NCBI RefSeq assembly: GCF_014138625.1
Contig: NZ_JACJHY010000020.1
Span: 62,001 to 126,000, forward strand
DNA: 64,000 bases
Origin: Aminobacter ciceronei
GTDB taxonomy: Bacteria > Pseudomonadota > Alphaproteobacteria > Rhizobiales > Rhizobiaceae
Direction of reading: 5' to 3'
Part shown: positions 16,637 to 25,221 of the stretch, piece by piece
Numbering within the stretch: the first letter of the stretch is position 1
Layout: each line of letters opens with the position of its first letter
Position numbers and translations under genes: made by a program
The notes under the pieces: generated by a model
Told to the model about the DNA's origin: nothing
The model's database searches: none
What the model saw: only the letters and a program-made list of their open reading frames with translations

Positions 16637-19600
16637 TCAGGCGCTCGCCCACACTCGGAGAGGCATTCTCCAAGTCTCCATAAGATAGGCCTCTGTCGCA
16701 GACAGCAACTCCAGATGTTCTGCTGCGACCTTCCTGCGCGAGTAACCTGGCTGGACAAGTGTCACAGCGAACTCTGCATGCATGTCGTGGCTTTGCCCGA
16801 TCATACCGAGTAGAACTGCCATTGTGCCTCTCTCAAAGCGCGACGGCTGGCCAGACGACACCCTCTCGAGCTCACGCTGACGGAGATGGTTCAGCATGTC
16901 TCTGAACCTTTCCGCCCAGCGGACGGACTTCTGCGCCTGACCGCAAACCTCATAGAGGTCCTCGACGCGGGCGCCCGGTGCGGTCCCGGCGGAATACTTG
17001 CAATGGAACAGGTCGATCAGCAGCGTCCGGCCGCTGCGTCGTATGGCCACGACGTCGGCGACCTCGCCGGTGCCATCGTCGTCGAAGATGATGTCGTAGG
17101 GTGTTGCGCTCGCGAGCAAGCGCTCGATCACATGGCGCTGAACGGTTCCGGCCTTCTTGGCAGATCCCTGCGATTCAGCTTTGATGTTGACACCGCTCCA
17201 GTCGATGGACTCGATCTTGCCGGTGTCGAATGCCGGACGCGACTCCCTCGGCAGCACTAGGATGTCCGGCGCGATGAGTACGTCGCCGTCGGCAAAATAA
17301 ATGTGAGGCGGATCTTCGTGAAATACATCGACGAGCGGGCGCTCCTTGCGGGTCCTGCCGCGCCTGACGATTACCGTGCGCCCCTCGGTCTGGGTAAATA
17401 CGGCACCACCGCTTCCGATCTTCAGTTCGTAGCTGGCCGACCTTGCCCCACCGAGCACGTTGAAGCGGATGGCGTCTCCAATGTCGTGTCCGGCAAGTTC
17501 GATCTCGCAGTTGAAGAACGGGTGCTCGCTGTCCTCTAGCACCAACTGAAGGTTCTCTTCCGACGTGTCGAGGAACTCCTCCGGCCAGGCGATCCCGATG
17601 GGGACTTTTTTGGCAGGGAGGGAGGTCAGGCGTTGCGGACGAACGACGTTGCGGAGAATGGTCTCAGGGGTAATCGAGGTATTCAGCAGCTTCCGGCCGA
17701 GGTCGTGGCACCAGTCGATCCACTCGGAGAAGCTGTTGGATGTCCGATAGGACCAGAACTTCCCTTTGCGCGAACAGCCGATCGTCTCCTTCGACGCGTG
17801 CCTGCCGATGACCTGGCCATCATCATCAATGGTCTCCAGGTCGATGTAGCCGAGCCCAAAGAGGTTGGTCTTGCTCCGCGAACGGTTGCCAGGAAGGGTA
17901 TCCAACTGGTCGGCTATATCCGAACCCATGAACTGCGAGTATCGAACCGGCTTCCGCTGGGTCTCACTGAGGCCGAGGTTGGTCAGCATGAGGCGCCGGA
18001 ACCCGTGTAGTACCCGGAATACGTCCTCACCCGTGATCCGCATCACACCGGGGCCGGCCAGCGCCTTTGCCAGGTCGGCATGCAAGTCGGCCAGATCAGA
18101 TCCGTGGATGAAGAGCAGCTTCAGCTCCGGATCCCAGTGCGCCATCACTAGGTTATAATACACGTTGCGGACTGACTTTACGGTCGTCCAGCGTAAGCGC
18201 TCCTCATCCCGTCGGACATACAGCAGGAGCCTGTGTTCCGCGTTGAGGGCCGGTGTCTCGACGATCGTTGACCATTGGCTCGCAACCGTCTCGGCAGATT
18301 CCGGCGTCCACTCGATGCAGTCGGTCTGATAGACGACCGTACTGAACCGCGGTTCAATGCTCTCCAATGGAAACGTCTCGGCCGCAACGTCCGCGTCAGG
18401 GAAGCCTGCAAAAAGGTCCTCGCGGCTCTGTTCGCGTTTGGTGCGGTTATGCCCTATCACCGAAAGGATGCGGTTCCAGTCTGAATCCTCGGCAAAGAGT
18501 GCGTTGAGCGAGGAAGTCGCGTCGCCAGCCTCGATGTTGGCAATGACGGTTGCCGAGCCGAGGTCGCTGCGTATCCGTGTGAACCTGCCGACAAACTGCA
18601 AGGTTACGGCTTCGCTGCGGTGACGGTCGTGAAGCCCGGCGATCTTGAGATCCGGCAGGTCGAATCCTTCGCCCAGCATGTCCACGCACACGATGATACG
18701 AGAGGCGCCGGAACGTAGCTCGGATAGGGCCTTGGCCCGCAACGGCGCTGACATGTGACTGTGGATCAGAACAGGATTGTATTCCGGGAGAAGCCGCGCG
18801 TAGAGGCCGTGCAGAGCTTCCGCGCGCTCCACATTGCTGGTTCTTGCCATGGCAAGGTGCGCAAACCCAGCGGCCGCGTCTGCCTTCAGCTGCTCACCCA
18901 CCTTTCGCGCGATCAGTCCGTCGGCCTGTTCTTTGCCCGAAGCGTGGACGGGTACGAAGTTGATCGAGGTGAATAGTCCGTCAGCTTGCGCGCGCCTGAG
19001 CGGGTAGACATATATGAACTTCCCGTCAACCCGCCGTCCGTCGTTCCGGAATGGCGTTGCGGTGAACTGCAGCACGATCTTGCCGGTGAACAGCGCCTTG
19101 AAGTCCCGCCAGGTGCTGGCGCCGATGTGGTGAGCCTCGTCCACAAAGAGATGCGTGACCCGCCCGGCAAGCTGGCCGCGCAAGTCGGCCGACATTGCAG
19201 TCAGCACACTCATCGTAGCGATGATGACCTGGGCTTGGTCGGTGAGGTCGTCAACGTCTTTTGCGGATTTCAGTGCCTTTGAGAGGACGGCAACGGTCGG
19301 ATGCATCAGATCCGCTGGCACTATGCCGGCGGCCTTCAATACGTCTAGTCGCGCGAATTTTAGAGCGATCTGTCGGCGCAGCGCGTCCGACGGCACGATC
19401 ACGAGGAGGCGCTCTATCTTCTCCGACACCAGCAGCGCAGCCATCGTGTCGGTTTTGCCTGTTCCGGTCGGCAGCACTAGGGTCGCCGCCTGCTTTGACA
19501 CGCTCCAGTGCGCCTTGACGGCGAAGATAGCGCCCAACTGCGGTGGCCGGAATCCCGGCTGCAGCCGTTGCCCGGTGTGAACGACTTCTTCTTTCAACGC

Positions 19601-19984
19601 CAGCTTGCGAGACCACGAGTCCACGACGACCGATACGGCTGGACCGGGCGGTGCCTTCCGTGGATTGGGCAATATCCAGCGGGCTTCCTCTCCCGCCGCA
19701 CCGAGCGCGACGTTGGCGGAACTGTTGATGTTAGGCACCCGCAGGACGGCGTCACAGCCAAGCAGCGAAGTCGTCGGCGTGTCTACGACCGCGATGACGC
19801 CCAAGCCAGGAGCGTCGACTTTCCAGAATCGCTGGCCCCGCGCTCCGGCAGATGAGAGCATCGAACACGAGATTTCCCGTTCGCCGTGAGCCAGCCTGTA
19901 GACGACGTTCCCGCCGATGCGCGTGATGCATGAAACTCGCTCGGGGAATTTGATGGTCTGCTGCTCGGCGAAAATATCGATCAT
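16637..19984 (-). CDS. Large SF2 helicase with C-terminal nuclease-like domain, candidate defence gene
   Basis: About 1115 residues. Helicase motifs are clear: Walker A LVLPTGTGKTD (near 172-181), DEAH in FVDEAHHIG (near 285), motif III FTATPFRND, and motif VI VTLQFVGRFTRI. The first 150 residues form an unknown N-terminal domain. The long C-terminal half ends in a likely PD-(D/E)XK core, GEVADVV then LLIDLFHCKYS (K near 996), and a helical tail. The ATG at 19984 is preferred over GTG at 19993. It stands alone, convergent with the SIR2-HerA operon, between two 21-bp repeats. Helicase-nuclease fusions of this size are common single-gene phage defences; the exact family is not certain. Confidence 0.75.
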   Translation of the reverse strand: MIDIFAEQQTIKFPERVSCITRIGGNVVYRLAHGEREISCSMLSSAGARGQRFWKVDAPGLGVIAVVDTPTTSLLGCDAVLRVPNINSSANVALGAAGEEARWILPNPRKAPPGPAVSVVVDSWSRKLALKEEVVHTGQRLQPGFRPPQLGAIFAVKAHWSVSKQAATLVLPTGTGKTDTMAALLVSEKIERLLVIVPSDALRRQIALKFARLDVLKAAGIVPADLMHPTVAVLSKALKSAKDVDDLTDQAQVIIATMSVLTAMSADLRGQLAGRVTHLFVDEAHHIGASTWRDFKALFTGKIVLQFTATPFRNDGRRVDGKFIYVYPLRRAQADGLFTSINFVPVHASGKEQADGLIARKVGEQLKADAAAGFAHLAMARTSNVERAEALHGLYARLLPEYNPVLIHSHMSAPLRAKALSELRSGASRIIVCVDMLGEGFDLPDLKIAGLHDRHRSEAVTLQFVGRFTRIRSDLGSATVIANIEAGDATSSLNALFAEDSDWNRILSVIGHNRTKREQSREDLFAGFPDADVAAETFPLESIEPRFSTVVYQTDCIEWTPESAETVASQWSTIVETPALNAEHRLLLYVRRDEERLRWTTVKSVRNVYYNLVMAHWDPELKLLFIHGSDLADLHADLAKALAGPGVMRITGEDVFRVLHGFRRLMLTNLGLSETQRKPVRYSQFMGSDIADQLDTLPGNRSRSKTNLFGLGYIDLETIDDDGQVIGRHASKETIGCSRKGKFWSYRTSNSFSEWIDWCHDLGRKLLNTSITPETILRNVVRPQRLTSLPAKKVPIGIAWPEEFLDTSEENLQLVLEDSEHPFFNCEIELAGHDIGDAIRFNVLGGARSASYELKIGSGGAVFTQTEGRTVIVRRGRTRKERPLVDVFHEDPPHIYFADGDVLIAPDILVLPRESRPAFDTGKIESIDWSGVNIKAESQGSAKKAGTVQRHVIERLLASATPYDIIFDDDGTGEVADVVAIRRSGRTLLIDLFHCKYSAGTAPGARVEDLYEVCGQAQKSVRWAERFRDMLNHLRQRELERVSSGQPSRFERGTMAVLLGMIGQSHDMHAEFAVTLVQPGYSRRKVAAEHLELLSATEAYLMETWRMPLRVWASA

Positions 19985-20439
19985 GTGGCACACCGGTCAT
20001 CCGCGACCAATACTATTAGCGTCTCGACCTATTTTAGTCCGCACCCGCCCACGAGTTACACAGTGATTTTTCGTCAGACATGCCGACAGCAGCCCTCGCT
20101 CAAATGATTATCCGAGAGGCCCCACGCTATCATTGTGTCCTAGACACCTCGCGTGCGACGGCGTGTCCCCGCTCGACATCCACACGTCGCCGTGGTGGCT
20201 AGAACAAGATCAGTCCAAGGGTGATCTTCAAAAGATGATCGGACGCGTTCTCGGGGGTAACGTCAGGACGAAACAAGGAACGGGCATACTAACGGCTTGG
20301 TCTTAGAGCGAGGCTGAAGTGGGCTGAGGCGCGGGAGCGTTCCGCACCTCTCCTTGGGGCGGTTGGGGCACCTGCCGGCAGGGTGCAGAAACAGACTAAC
20401 CTCGAGTGGCAGGTTACTACTAGGTCCTTCCCAAATTCA
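19985..20439. other. Intergenic stretch upstream of the helicase gene
   Basis: No gene is seen in this 455-base stretch. It must hold the promoter of the leftward helicase gene. It ends at the right copy of the 21-bp repeat. Confidence 0.5.
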
Positions 20440-20460
20440 GACTGTCCGCAATCGGCCCCT
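20440..20460. repeat. 21-bp direct repeat, right copy
   Basis: Matches the copy at 16524 in 20 of 21 positions (GACTGTCCGCAATCGG and CCCCT). Recognisable parB coding sequence begins about 15 bases after it, so this copy lies at the junction between the defence module and the conjugative backbone. Confidence 0.65.
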
Positions 20461-20474
20461 GATCGGAACTGCGC

Positions 20475-20713
20475 CTCACCTTAGCCGCCGAGCGGCTTCT
20501 TGCCGGAACGGAGGATGGCTTCCCGCCGTCATGCGGACCCAAAAACCGGCAGTGTTCGGCAAACTGCAGGACGAGCAAGGCGCAGACGCCAAATCGGCGA
20601 ACGACGTTGAACTGGCACCGGAAGCCCCCGAGCCGGACGCGGAAAATGTTGCGCTGGCCGATGGTGGTGCCGGGGCCCCGGAGGGTGAGCCCTTCAACGT
20701 CGCCGCCGAGTGA
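20475..20713 (+). pseudogene. C-terminal remnant of a ParB/RepB/Spo0J-type protein
   Basis: The first frame reads LTLAAERLLAGT (20475-20510). A shift then moves to the frame GWLPAVMRTQ, which runs on through an acidic tail ending PFNVAAE at 20713. AAERLLAGTGWLP is the usual C-terminal signature of the long ParB-like proteins of this family of conjugative elements. Only about 80 of several hundred residues remain, with a two-base insertion or equivalent near 20510. The upstream part has been replaced by the 21-bp repeat and the helicase module. The family call rests on the short signature, so it is moderately sure. Confidence 0.6.
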
Positions 20714-20939
20714 GCCGCAATGGCCGGAGCAGCGACACGGTTCCGGTCAGCTTTCAGTCAGCCCCGTGAATTTTTCCGGCCGCGCCATTGGCGCGGCCGG
20801 GGACCTCGACAACATTACATTTGGAACGGCAGCAAGTGAGAGGCTATCGACAACACTTCGATAGTCGTAGCCTGGCGACCATCGTCCCGGATGACCCCGC
20901 CTCGCTACAGTCGAGGCGTATCATCGTTCATACGGACGA

Positions 20940-21221
20940 TCAGCCGTTTACGGCATCCTTGAGCGCCTTTGCCGGCTGGAAGAACACCTTCTTCGAAGCC
21001 GCTATCTTGATCGTGGCGCCAGTTGACGGATTGCGTCCCTCACGTGCCGGTTTGTTCTGCACCTTGAACTTGCCGAACCCGTTGAGGCTGATTTCTTCGC
21101 CCTTGGCGGCGGCCTCTGCAATGCTTTTCAGCACATCCTCGACCACCGTCTTCGCTTGGGTTTTCGACATGCCATGCGCATCCGCAAGGCGTTCGGCAAT
21201 ATCGATCGTGTTTACAGCCAT
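20940..21221 (-). CDS. HU-family nucleoid protein
   Basis: A 93-residue histone-like protein. It has the HU opening NTIDIAERLADAHGMSKTQA, the core segment ISLNGFGKFKVQNKPAREGR and the DNA-minor-groove arm GRNPSTGATIKIAASKKVFF. The ATG at 21221 gives the normal family length, with AGAGGG nine bases upstream; the in-frame ATG at 21230 is too close to that site. HU bends DNA and could help recombination or replication of the mobile element. It is alone on its strand, facing the parB remnant. Confidence 0.92.
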   Translation of the reverse strand: MAVNTIDIAERLADAHGMSKTQAKTVVEDVLKSIAEAAAKGEEISLNGFGKFKVQNKPAREGRNPSTGATIKIAASKKVFFQPAKALKDAVNG

Positions 21222-22091
21222 CGTTTCCATCCCTCTGTTTGCGTTGGTTCGACGGGGGGCCTTATGCCACAGGCGATTCCGCACTGTCATCGCCCCAAGA
21301 CGCAATCCGCCGCAAACCTTCGTTCGAACTGGGTATTTCCACCCCCGCAATCAACAAAGTCATGCAGCGCATGTCTTAACCTTGGAATGGAACGCTTGCC
21401 GCGAGGGGCGCAGGCGGACCTTTCCCGGTTCTGCCTCACCGTGCGTGCGGACACGAGTAGACGGATCATCGGCAATGCTGCTGAGGATCCCATATGACCA
21501 AGTCATCTTCGCCAGCGCTATCGACCATTTCCGCATCGATCGAGCGGAGATAGGGAAGTCGTCATGGTACGTTGGCAAATTGGCAGCCGCTGGCCACAGC
21601 AAGTGCACTGTGGTCCTTTGCGCCACCGCAAAGTGACGGCGGTTCGGGCAAAGAGCTGGGAGAGTCCAACCTCTCATCGACACTCCCTTGCGCGGCGGCC
21701 GATAACGCCTCGCGGTTGAGAGGCAGGCTCACTGTCCTCGCGAAACGGAGAAGCGCTCACGGTGCGAAGCAGGCGACCGATCGTTGTCGCCACTATGGCG
21801 GTTCCGACCTGGCTGTTCGTTCCAAGCCACGCGCACGGCGTCCTCGAATGGATTGGGTCTGACCGAAGACCGACTTTGCTTCGCTCAGCCTCGATCGTCT
21901 TCCCGCAACGACGGCGCTGCGGTTTCTTCCCCTGGCCGCTGCGCGTCCATTCCTCGCGCCCCAAGAAAGCCTTGCACTGTCGTCCTCCACTTCGTTTCAG
22001 CCCTTCGGGTGCGGACCGATCGTCTCCGGTCTCACGACCACCATCGAGGCCGCGATGGGCACGGCCCGAGAAAACAGAAGGCACCACCAAA
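21222..22091. other. Long stretch with no recognisable gene
   Basis: These 870 bases lie between HU and the DUF736 pseudogene. Several open frames cross it on both strands, but all have unlikely composition and no family I recognise. It holds the HU promoter at its left end. Given the decayed genes on both sides, it may be degenerated backbone sequence. Confidence 0.5.
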
Positions 22092-22402
22092 ATGGCTACG
22101 ATCGGCACTTTCTCCCGCACCGCGAACGGCTTCTCCGGCTCGGTCAAGACCCTCAACCTCAACGTCAAGACGGTGACATTCGCCCCGCTGGAGGCGACAA
22201 TGAAAAGGGTCCCGACTTCCGCATCTTTGCCGGCGCTACCGATTTCGGGGCGGCATGGAAGAAGACCTCGCGCGAAGGCGGCGACTACCACTCCGTCAAG
22301 CTCGACGATCCGAGCTTCCCCGCTCCGATCTACGCGAGCCTGGTCGAGACCGACACTGAGGGCGAATTCTCGCTCATTTGGTCCCGCCGCACCGCCGAGT
22401 GA
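22092..22402 (+). pseudogene. DUF736-family gene broken by a frameshift
   Basis: The first 35 codons ([18 protein letters not shown] onward) and the remainder ([20 protein letters not shown] to the stop at 22402) are both clear DUF736 sequence, but they lie in different frames. They meet at GAGGCGACAATG (22191-22202), where loss of one G or C from an original GAGGC-GGAC-type sequence would explain the shift. DUF736 proteins are small (about 105 residues), of unknown function, and constant members of this class of conjugative elements. An intact paralogue lies at 29130-29456, which may make this one dispensable. A sequencing error is the alternative. Confidence 0.78.
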
Positions 22403-22418
22403 TCCGACCCAAACTCAG

Positions 22419-22440
22419 AGCCCCGCCGCAAGGCGGGGCT
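22419..22440 (+). terminator. Hairpin terminator after the DUF736 gene
   Basis: AGCCCCGCC-GCAA-GGCGGGGCT is a perfect 9-bp stem with a GCAA loop, 17 bases after the stop codon. The T-tract is weak. It lies between the convergent DUF736 and MucR genes and could serve both. Confidence 0.75.
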
Positions 22441-22486
22441 TCATCCTGTCCAGGTCCGCGGTGATTTGGCTCTCCGATACGACAAG

Positions 22487-23020
22487 CTAGGCCTTAGCCG
22501 ATGCCCTGTGCTGTTTCTTCACTGGTGACTTCACCGCCACTGCGGACGTGGTCGCTGGCGCTGCGCGAGTTGCCCGTTTTGGTTTTTCTGCAACGGCTGG
22601 TACCGGTGCTGCCACCTTGCGACCGAGCCCGGATGACTTGGCAAGGAGCGAGCGTGCCGCGGCATAGTTCGGCGCCACCATCGGATAGTCGGAGGGCAGG
22701 CTCCATTTCTGCCGGTATTCGTCAGGGCTCAGATTGTAATGGGTTCCGATATGGCGTTTCAGGGATTTGAACCTTTTTCCGTCTTCCAGGCAGATGATGT
22801 AATCCGGCGTCACCGATTTCTTGATCGACACTGCCGGTTCCAGCTTGACTGCGGCCGGGGCCACAGGCGTGCTGATCCCTTGCAAAGCTGCATAGGTATC
22901 TCCGATCAGCTGGGGCAGCTCGCCGACCGGCAGTGGATTGTTCGATACGTAGGCGGAGACGATGTCGGCGGCGACCGATACGAGATCCGTTTGATCGTCC
23001 GGTTCGGGGGAAAAGATCAT
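22487..23020 (-). CDS. Ros/MucR-family zinc-finger regulator
   Basis: A 177-residue member of the MucR family, whose alphaproteobacterial members act as gene silencers and regulators of surface polysaccharide, symbiosis and cell cycle genes. Seen are the N-terminal oligomerisation part ([19 protein letters not shown]) and the single prokaryotic zinc finger [20 protein letters not shown] (about residues 75-94; Cys, Asp, His, His ligands), followed by [20 protein letters not shown]. The basic, Ala/Lys-rich tail after residue 135 is longer than in chromosomal MucR (about 145 residues). It is probably an element-borne copy that tunes transfer or silences cargo. Confidence 0.9.
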   Translation of the reverse strand: MIFSPEPDDQTDLVSVAADIVSAYVSNNPLPVGELPQLIGDTYAALQGISTPVAPAAVKLEPAVSIKKSVTPDYIICLEDGKRFKSLKRHIGTHYNLSPDEYRQKWSLPSDYPMVAPNYAAARSLLAKSSGLGRKVAAPVPAVAEKPKRATRAAPATTSAVAVKSPVKKQHRASAKA

Positions 23021-23194
23021 CGAAATTTCCTTTTGTTCTCACGAGCACGCTGAAAACGTGTGCTTGTCGATTTCGCCAATCAGGCAAACAATTTGCTATC
23101 CTCGCAACAATCCTCATTCTTTGCCAATAACAAGCAGCTAAGCTTCGCTTCCATCATTCTAATCGGCTGCGGACGAGCCTTGCCGACCGTTTCA

Positions 23195-23224
23195 GGGAAG
23201 CGAGGGGACTTTCCCTCGCTTCCC
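23195..23224. promoter_or_regulatory. Perfect 12-bp hairpin between mucR and the DUF932 gene
   Basis: GGGAAGCGAGGG and CCCTCGCTTCCC pair perfectly around a 6-base loop. It sits in the 417-base spacer between two divergent genes, 213 bases before the DUF932 start. It might be a transcription attenuator or a binding site. There is no T-tract. Confidence 0.5.
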
Positions 23225-23382
23225 CGCCAATGCCGCCTGTGCAGAGCAGGGCCGCCGGCTCGCAAAGCGGCCGACGCTTAGAAATTCCGCGCATCAATCT
23301 GCAACCGCTCCGCTCGACCGCGCAGCCCGGCTCCGCGCGCCGGCATTGGCCCCCATCACTCCCGCGCGCTCACGCGCCCCCG

Positions 23383-23408
23383 GAAGGCATGCCGAGGGCC
23401 ATGCCTTC
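23383..23408. promoter_or_regulatory. Second hairpin, just upstream of the DUF932 ribosome site
   Basis: GAAGGCATG and CATGCCTTC form a 9-bp stem with an 8-base loop, ending about 15 bases before the AAAGAGGAG ribosome site. In the mRNA leader it could influence translation of the DUF932 gene. Confidence 0.4.
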
Positions 23409-23437
23409 GGCACCCAACGGAAAGAGGAGTGATCGCA

Positions 23438-24649
23438 ATGACCATGACCACCAGCATCAACGGCGAGAGCAACAGACAGACGCAGGCAGCTTGCGGCGGC
23501 TTCAGCGTAGACATCACACGCGGCGAGCGGATTGGGCGCGTTTCCTCGGAATGGTTTTCGCGTCCCGATGACGAGCGCTATCTGAGCCTCACCGAGCTTT
23601 ATGATGCCGTGAAGCAGCGAGCGGACCGCGCCACCGCCCGCATCGTCGAGAGCCGCGCTGTGCGCGTAGAAGCTACCCGCGCCAATGCAGAGCGGCTTTC
23701 GCTAATCATCCCCGGACAGGACCAGCCAGTCGCGCCGACGCATTGGAGCTTCGGCCAGCTTTGCAGCCTTGTCGCCGCACCGGCCACCTACATGCGCCAG
23801 CTTCCTGCACCGCTTGCAGGCATCAATTTGCAGCACGGTCTTTTGAGCCATCGGGCGGAATTGATGAAGACCCTCGAGACGGAAGACGGACGCATTGAGC
23901 TTCGCGCCGTGACCGGCCCGGACTATGGCCGTATCTGGGATCACGAGCTTGTCGCGGCCGTCATGAACATAGCGGGTAACGGCACCGGCGACACCATGTG
24001 GAAGGTGCCGGGCGTTCTGGATTGGGCGACCATGACACACAATCCATTCGTCGATATCACCAAGGACACGACCACGCTCTACGCCAGCGACCGCGACGTG
24101 TTCCTGTTTCTGGTGGATGATACGCACCCGATCGAAGCCGGACGGCTCCCGAATGGCGAGCCGGATTTGTATTTCCGTGGCTTCTATTGCTGGAATTCGG
24201 AAGTCGGCAGCAAGACACTAGGCATTGCGAGCTTCTATCTTCGTGCCGTGTGCATGAACCGCAATCTGTGGGGCGTGGAAGGCTTCGAGGAAATTAGCAT
24301 CCGGCATTCGAAGTTTGCAGCACTTCGTTTCGCTCACGAGGCAGCGCCCGCACTGACGAGCTTTGCGAACTCAAGCCCCGCGCCGTTCATCGCCGGCATC
24401 AAAGCCGCGCGAGAGAAGATCGTCGCCCGCACTGACGAGGACCGCGAGAACTTCCTGCGCAAGCGCGGTTTCTCCAAGGCCGAAACCGGGAAGATCATCG
24501 AGGCCGTGTTGCAGGAGGAAGGCCGCCCGCCCGAAAGCATCTTTGATTTCGTGCAAGGCATGACCGCGCATGCCCGTACCAAGGCGCATCAGGACAGCCG
24601 CCTTGAACTGGAAGGCAGGGCGAAGGCCCTGTTGGCAAGGGCGGCATGA
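23438..24649 (+). CDS. DUF932-family protein (phage/plasmid-like)
   Basis: A 403-residue protein of the DUF932 family, which is common on plasmids, ICEs and phages and has no agreed function. Family features seen are the opening GERIGRVSSEWFSRPDDERYLSL, the VPGVLDWATMTHNPFVDI segment, and FRGFYCWNSEVGSKTLGIAS (about residues 240-260). AAAGAGGAG precedes the ATG at 23438; an upstream GTG at 23429 is less likely. The gene is single, with hairpins before it and a strong terminator after it. Members are often highly expressed, and an involvement in element maintenance or counter-defence is only a guess. Confidence 0.88.
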   Translation: MTMTTSINGESNRQTQAACGGFSVDITRGERIGRVSSEWFSRPDDERYLSLTELYDAVKQRADRATARIVESRAVRVEATRANAERLSLIIPGQDQPVAPTHWSFGQLCSLVAAPATYMRQLPAPLAGINLQHGLLSHRAELMKTLETEDGRIELRAVTGPDYGRIWDHELVAAVMNIAGNGTGDTMWKVPGVLDWATMTHNPFVDITKDTTTLYASDRDVFLFLVDDTHPIEAGRLPNGEPDLYFRGFYCWNSEVGSKTLGIASFYLRAVCMNRNLWGVEGFEEISIRHSKFAALRFAHEAAPALTSFANSSPAPFIAGIKAAREKIVARTDEDRENFLRKRGFSKAETGKIIEAVLQEEGRPPESIFDFVQGMTAHARTKAHQDSRLELEGRAKALLARAA

Positions 24650-24660
24650 GCAAACGAAAA

Positions 24661-24689
24661 GCCGCGTGGCGAAAGTCTCGCCGCGCGGC
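24661..24689 (+). terminator. Hairpin terminator after the DUF932 gene
   Basis: GCCGCGTGGCGA-N5-TCGCCGCGCGGC forms a 12-bp stem with one G-T wobble pair, 12 bases after the stop codon, preceded by AAAA and followed by CTTTC. Confidence 0.75.
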
Positions 24690-24845
24690 CTTTCAGGTCC
24701 GCGCGGTGCGGCCGTTTTTGAAACACGGCGGCCGCTCGCCGGGCTCTACCCGGCTCGCGATGCGACTGCTGCCATTTTGAGCACAGCCACAAGAAATTCG
24801 CTTGGATTTCAGAGGTCTGAATTCGCCCGTTGAGCAGATCAACTG

Positions 24846-25106
24846 CTAACGCTTTCTGGCGGGCATACTCGGAACTGTTGCCACCTCATTCAGAATATCA
24901 TGGGGATCGAACCCGATCGTTTCAGCCAGATCGAGAAACTCGATCACATCCAGGCGCCGTCCTCCCGACTCGATGGCTGCGACTACTGATTGATATCGAT
25001 CGATCGCGTTTGCCAAGTCGGCTTGGCTCAAGCCTGCAGCCTTGCGCCTGTCCACGATCAATTGGATAAGTCGCAAATGTCTTGGCGACCGAAGTGTCTT
25101 TTGCAT
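24846..25106 (-). CDS. qseC: QseC-like XRE-family repressor of the excision antiactivator
   Basis: An 86-residue helix-turn-helix protein with a Cro/C1-type domain (RRKAAGLSQADLANAIDRYQ, ESGGRRLDVIEFLDLAETIG). It diverges from a small DUF2285 gene that looks like qseM. In ICEMlSymR7A the small repressor QseC is divergent from qseM and controls both, making a two-state switch for transfer. The 115-base spacer here holds two inverted repeats of the kind such a repressor would bind. The name rests on gene order, size and domain, not on measured similarity. A generic XRE regulator is the alternative. Confidence 0.72.
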   Translation of the reverse strand: MQKTLRSPRHLRLIQLIVDRRKAAGLSQADLANAIDRYQSVVAAIESGGRRLDVIEFLDLAETIGFDPHDILNEVATVPSMPARKR

Positions 25107-25109
25107 TCG

Positions 25110-25135
25110 CTGCCGGTCCTTGACGAAACCGGCAG
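25110..25135. promoter_or_regulatory. Operator-like inverted repeat 1 in the qseC-qseM spacer
   Basis: CTGCCGGT-N10-ACCGGCAG has 8-base perfect arms. It lies four bases upstream of the qseC start codon, overlapping where its ribosome site and leader would be. A repressor bound here would block qseC. Confidence 0.6.
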
Positions 25136-25152
25136 ATCAATTAAATGGGAAT

Positions 25153-25181
25153 CCAGATAATCAGAAAATCTGGTTATCTGG
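25153..25181. promoter_or_regulatory. Operator-like inverted repeat 2 in the qseC-qseM spacer
   Basis: CCAGATAA and TTATCTGG flank a 13-base centre that itself holds a further ATCTGG (25168-25173), so the left arm can pair with either of two right arms. The A/T-rich stretch lies 41 bases before the chosen qseM start and may overlap its promoter. Confidence 0.6.
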
Positions 25182-25221
25182 TGAATGTCGCCGCTTGTGC
25201 TTCGACGACTTTTGGTGGGCC

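Noticed and set aside
20788-21636. Open frame of 282 codons across the HU gene
   Set aside because: Opposite to HU, whose motifs are unmistakable, and without family resemblance.
21674-22291. Leftward open frame opposite the DUF736 copy
   Set aside because: It overlaps conserved DUF736 coding sequence on the other strand and resembles nothing I know.
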